DNA of 6,421 nt, from contig DASYKC010000238.1 of the NCBI GenBank assembly GCA_035995885.1, positions 1-6,421 of the forward strand. The letters run 5' to 3'. Below the pieces are notes generated by a model that was not told the origin of the DNA, did not search any database, and saw only the letters and a program-made list of their open reading frames with translations. Positions 5,738 through 6,421 of the stretch are shown piece after piece. The position numbers were made by a program, and so were the translations under genes. Origin of the DNA: Schlegelella_A sp035995885. GTDB taxonomy: Bacteria > Pseudomonadota > Gammaproteobacteria > Burkholderiales > Burkholderiaceae_C. The first letter of the stretch is position 1; each line of letters begins with the position of its first letter.

Positions 5738-6421
5738 ATGAAAGTCCTGCTCATCGACGACCATCCGCTGATCCTCACCGCGCTGCAGAACGTCATCGAG
5801 GGCATGGACAGCGACGTCGCCGTCGTCGGCGTCGCCGGCGCGCGCGCCGCGCGCGACGCGCTCGCCGCCGACGGCAGCTTCGACCTCGTCTTGCTCGACC
5901 TGCGCCTCGGCGACGCCGACGGCTTCGAGCTGCTCGTCGAGCTGCGCAACGGCTGGCCGGCGATCCCGGTCGTCATCGTCTCGGCGTCCGACCGCAGCGC
6001 CGACGTGATCCGCGCGATCGACCTCGGCGCGATGGGCTTCGTTCCCAAGCGCGCCAGCAACGAAACGCTCACCGAGGCGCTCAAGGTCGTCATGTCGGGC
6101 GGCATCTACGTGCCGCCGATGACGATGGGCATGGCCGACGGCGGCGCTGCCGGCCCGGCGCGCGACAGCGGCGGCATCGGCGGGCACGCCTGGCCGCCGG
6201 GGATGGACACGCTGCGGCCGACGGCGCTCGCCAACTTCAAGCTGACGCCGCGCCAGACCGACGTCCTCGGCCTGCTCCTTCGCGGCCAGTCGAACAAGCT
6301 GATCGCGCGCGAGCTCGACCTCTCGGTCGAGACCGTCAAGGACCACGTCGCCGCCGTGCTGCGCGCGCTCGGCGTCAACTCGCGCACCCAGGCGGTCCTC
6401 GCCGTCAGCCAGATGTCGAGC
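5738..6421 (+). CDS. NarL/FixJ-type response regulator (REC + LuxR HTH), partial at the right edge
   Basis: From the ATG at 5738 the frame stays open to the window end (228 codons) with no stop. Residues 1-120 form a receiver domain with acidic D7 and D8, phosphoacceptor D54 ('LVLLDLRLGDADGFELL', 50-66), switch residue S82 and conserved K104 ('GFVPKR'). Residues from about 168 form a LuxR-type helix-turn-helix: 'LTPRQTDVLGLLLRGQSNKLIARELDLSVETVKDHV' runs at 169-204, followed by 'LRALGVNSRTQAV'. A long linker (about 125-165) rich in Gly, Pro, Ala and Met separates them. It should be a cytoplasmic transcription factor phosphorylated by a sensor kinase not seen here. TGGAG at 5726-5730, 7 nt before the ATG, supports the start. 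Only a few C-terminal residues are likely to be missing. Target genes are unknown; proximity to the hydratase suggests co-transcription, not proven control of it. Confidence 0.93.
   Translation, partial: MKVLLIDDHPLILTALQNVIEGMDSDVAVVGVAGARAARDALAADGSFDLVLLDLRLGDADGFELLVELRNGWPAIPVVIVSASDRSADVIRAIDLGAMGFVPKRASNETLTEALKVVMSGGIYVPPMTMGMADGGAAGPARDSGGIGGHAWPPGMDTLRPTALANFKLTPRQTDVLGLLLRGQSNKLIARELDLSVETVKDHVAAVLRALGVNSRTQAVLAVSQMSS

Noticed and set aside
1..6421. Search for an undescribed defence, mobile or secretion system
   Set aside because: No toxin-antitoxin pair, nuclease, reverse transcriptase, transposase, phage gene or array is visible; all genes belong to known families with chromosomal housekeeping or stress roles.

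Overview
This is a GC-rich (roughly 70 percent), densely packed bacterial chromosomal segment. The gene families, the mix of short operons and a C/G-run intergenic repeat suggest a betaproteobacterium (Burkholderiales or Rhodocyclales). That placement is inferred from gene content and was not tested by any search. I see no rRNA, tRNA, CRISPR array, transposase, integrase or phage gene.

Layout: (1) 1-291, minus strand, the N-terminal part of a DUF1841 protein that runs off the left edge. (2) 292-418, a divergent intergenic region with three short palindromes. (3) 419-1953, plus strand, a two-gene unit: a RutE-type nitroreductase-fold reductase whose stop overlaps (ATGA) the start of a YgiD/LigB-type extradiol dioxygenase carrying a Tat-like N-terminal extension. 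(4) 1954-1984, a short convergent gap. (5) 1985-4506, minus strand, a KefF-like NAD(P)H oxidoreductase followed by a KefB/KefC-type K+/H+ antiporter, joined by a TGATG overlap. (6) 4507-4577, a 71-bp divergent promoter region. (7) 4578-5192, plus strand, a small orphan ParA-type ATPase. (8) 5193-5271, a GC-rich repeat-like spacer. (9) 5272-5724, an Rv0130-like MaoC-fold (R)-enoyl-CoA hydratase. (10) 5738 to the right edge, a NarL/FixJ-type response regulator that is open at its 3' end.

Functionally, the best-defined module is the Kef pair, a glutathione-gated potassium efflux system that acidifies the cytoplasm during electrophile stress, with its flavin-dependent partner encoded just upstream. 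The reductase/dioxygenase pair would act on small semialdehydes or nitro-like substrates and on catechols respectively, but nothing else in the window ties them into one pathway. ParA has no visible ParB or cargo partner. The hydratase and response regulator are 13 bp apart and probably co-transcribed. Most of the window is ordinary housekeeping and stress-response content. The points most worth a second look are the Tat-like extension on the dioxygenase, the CxxC tail on the KefF-like protein, the orphan ParA, and the repeat spacer that also reads as a 27-codon ORF linking parA to the hydratase gene.
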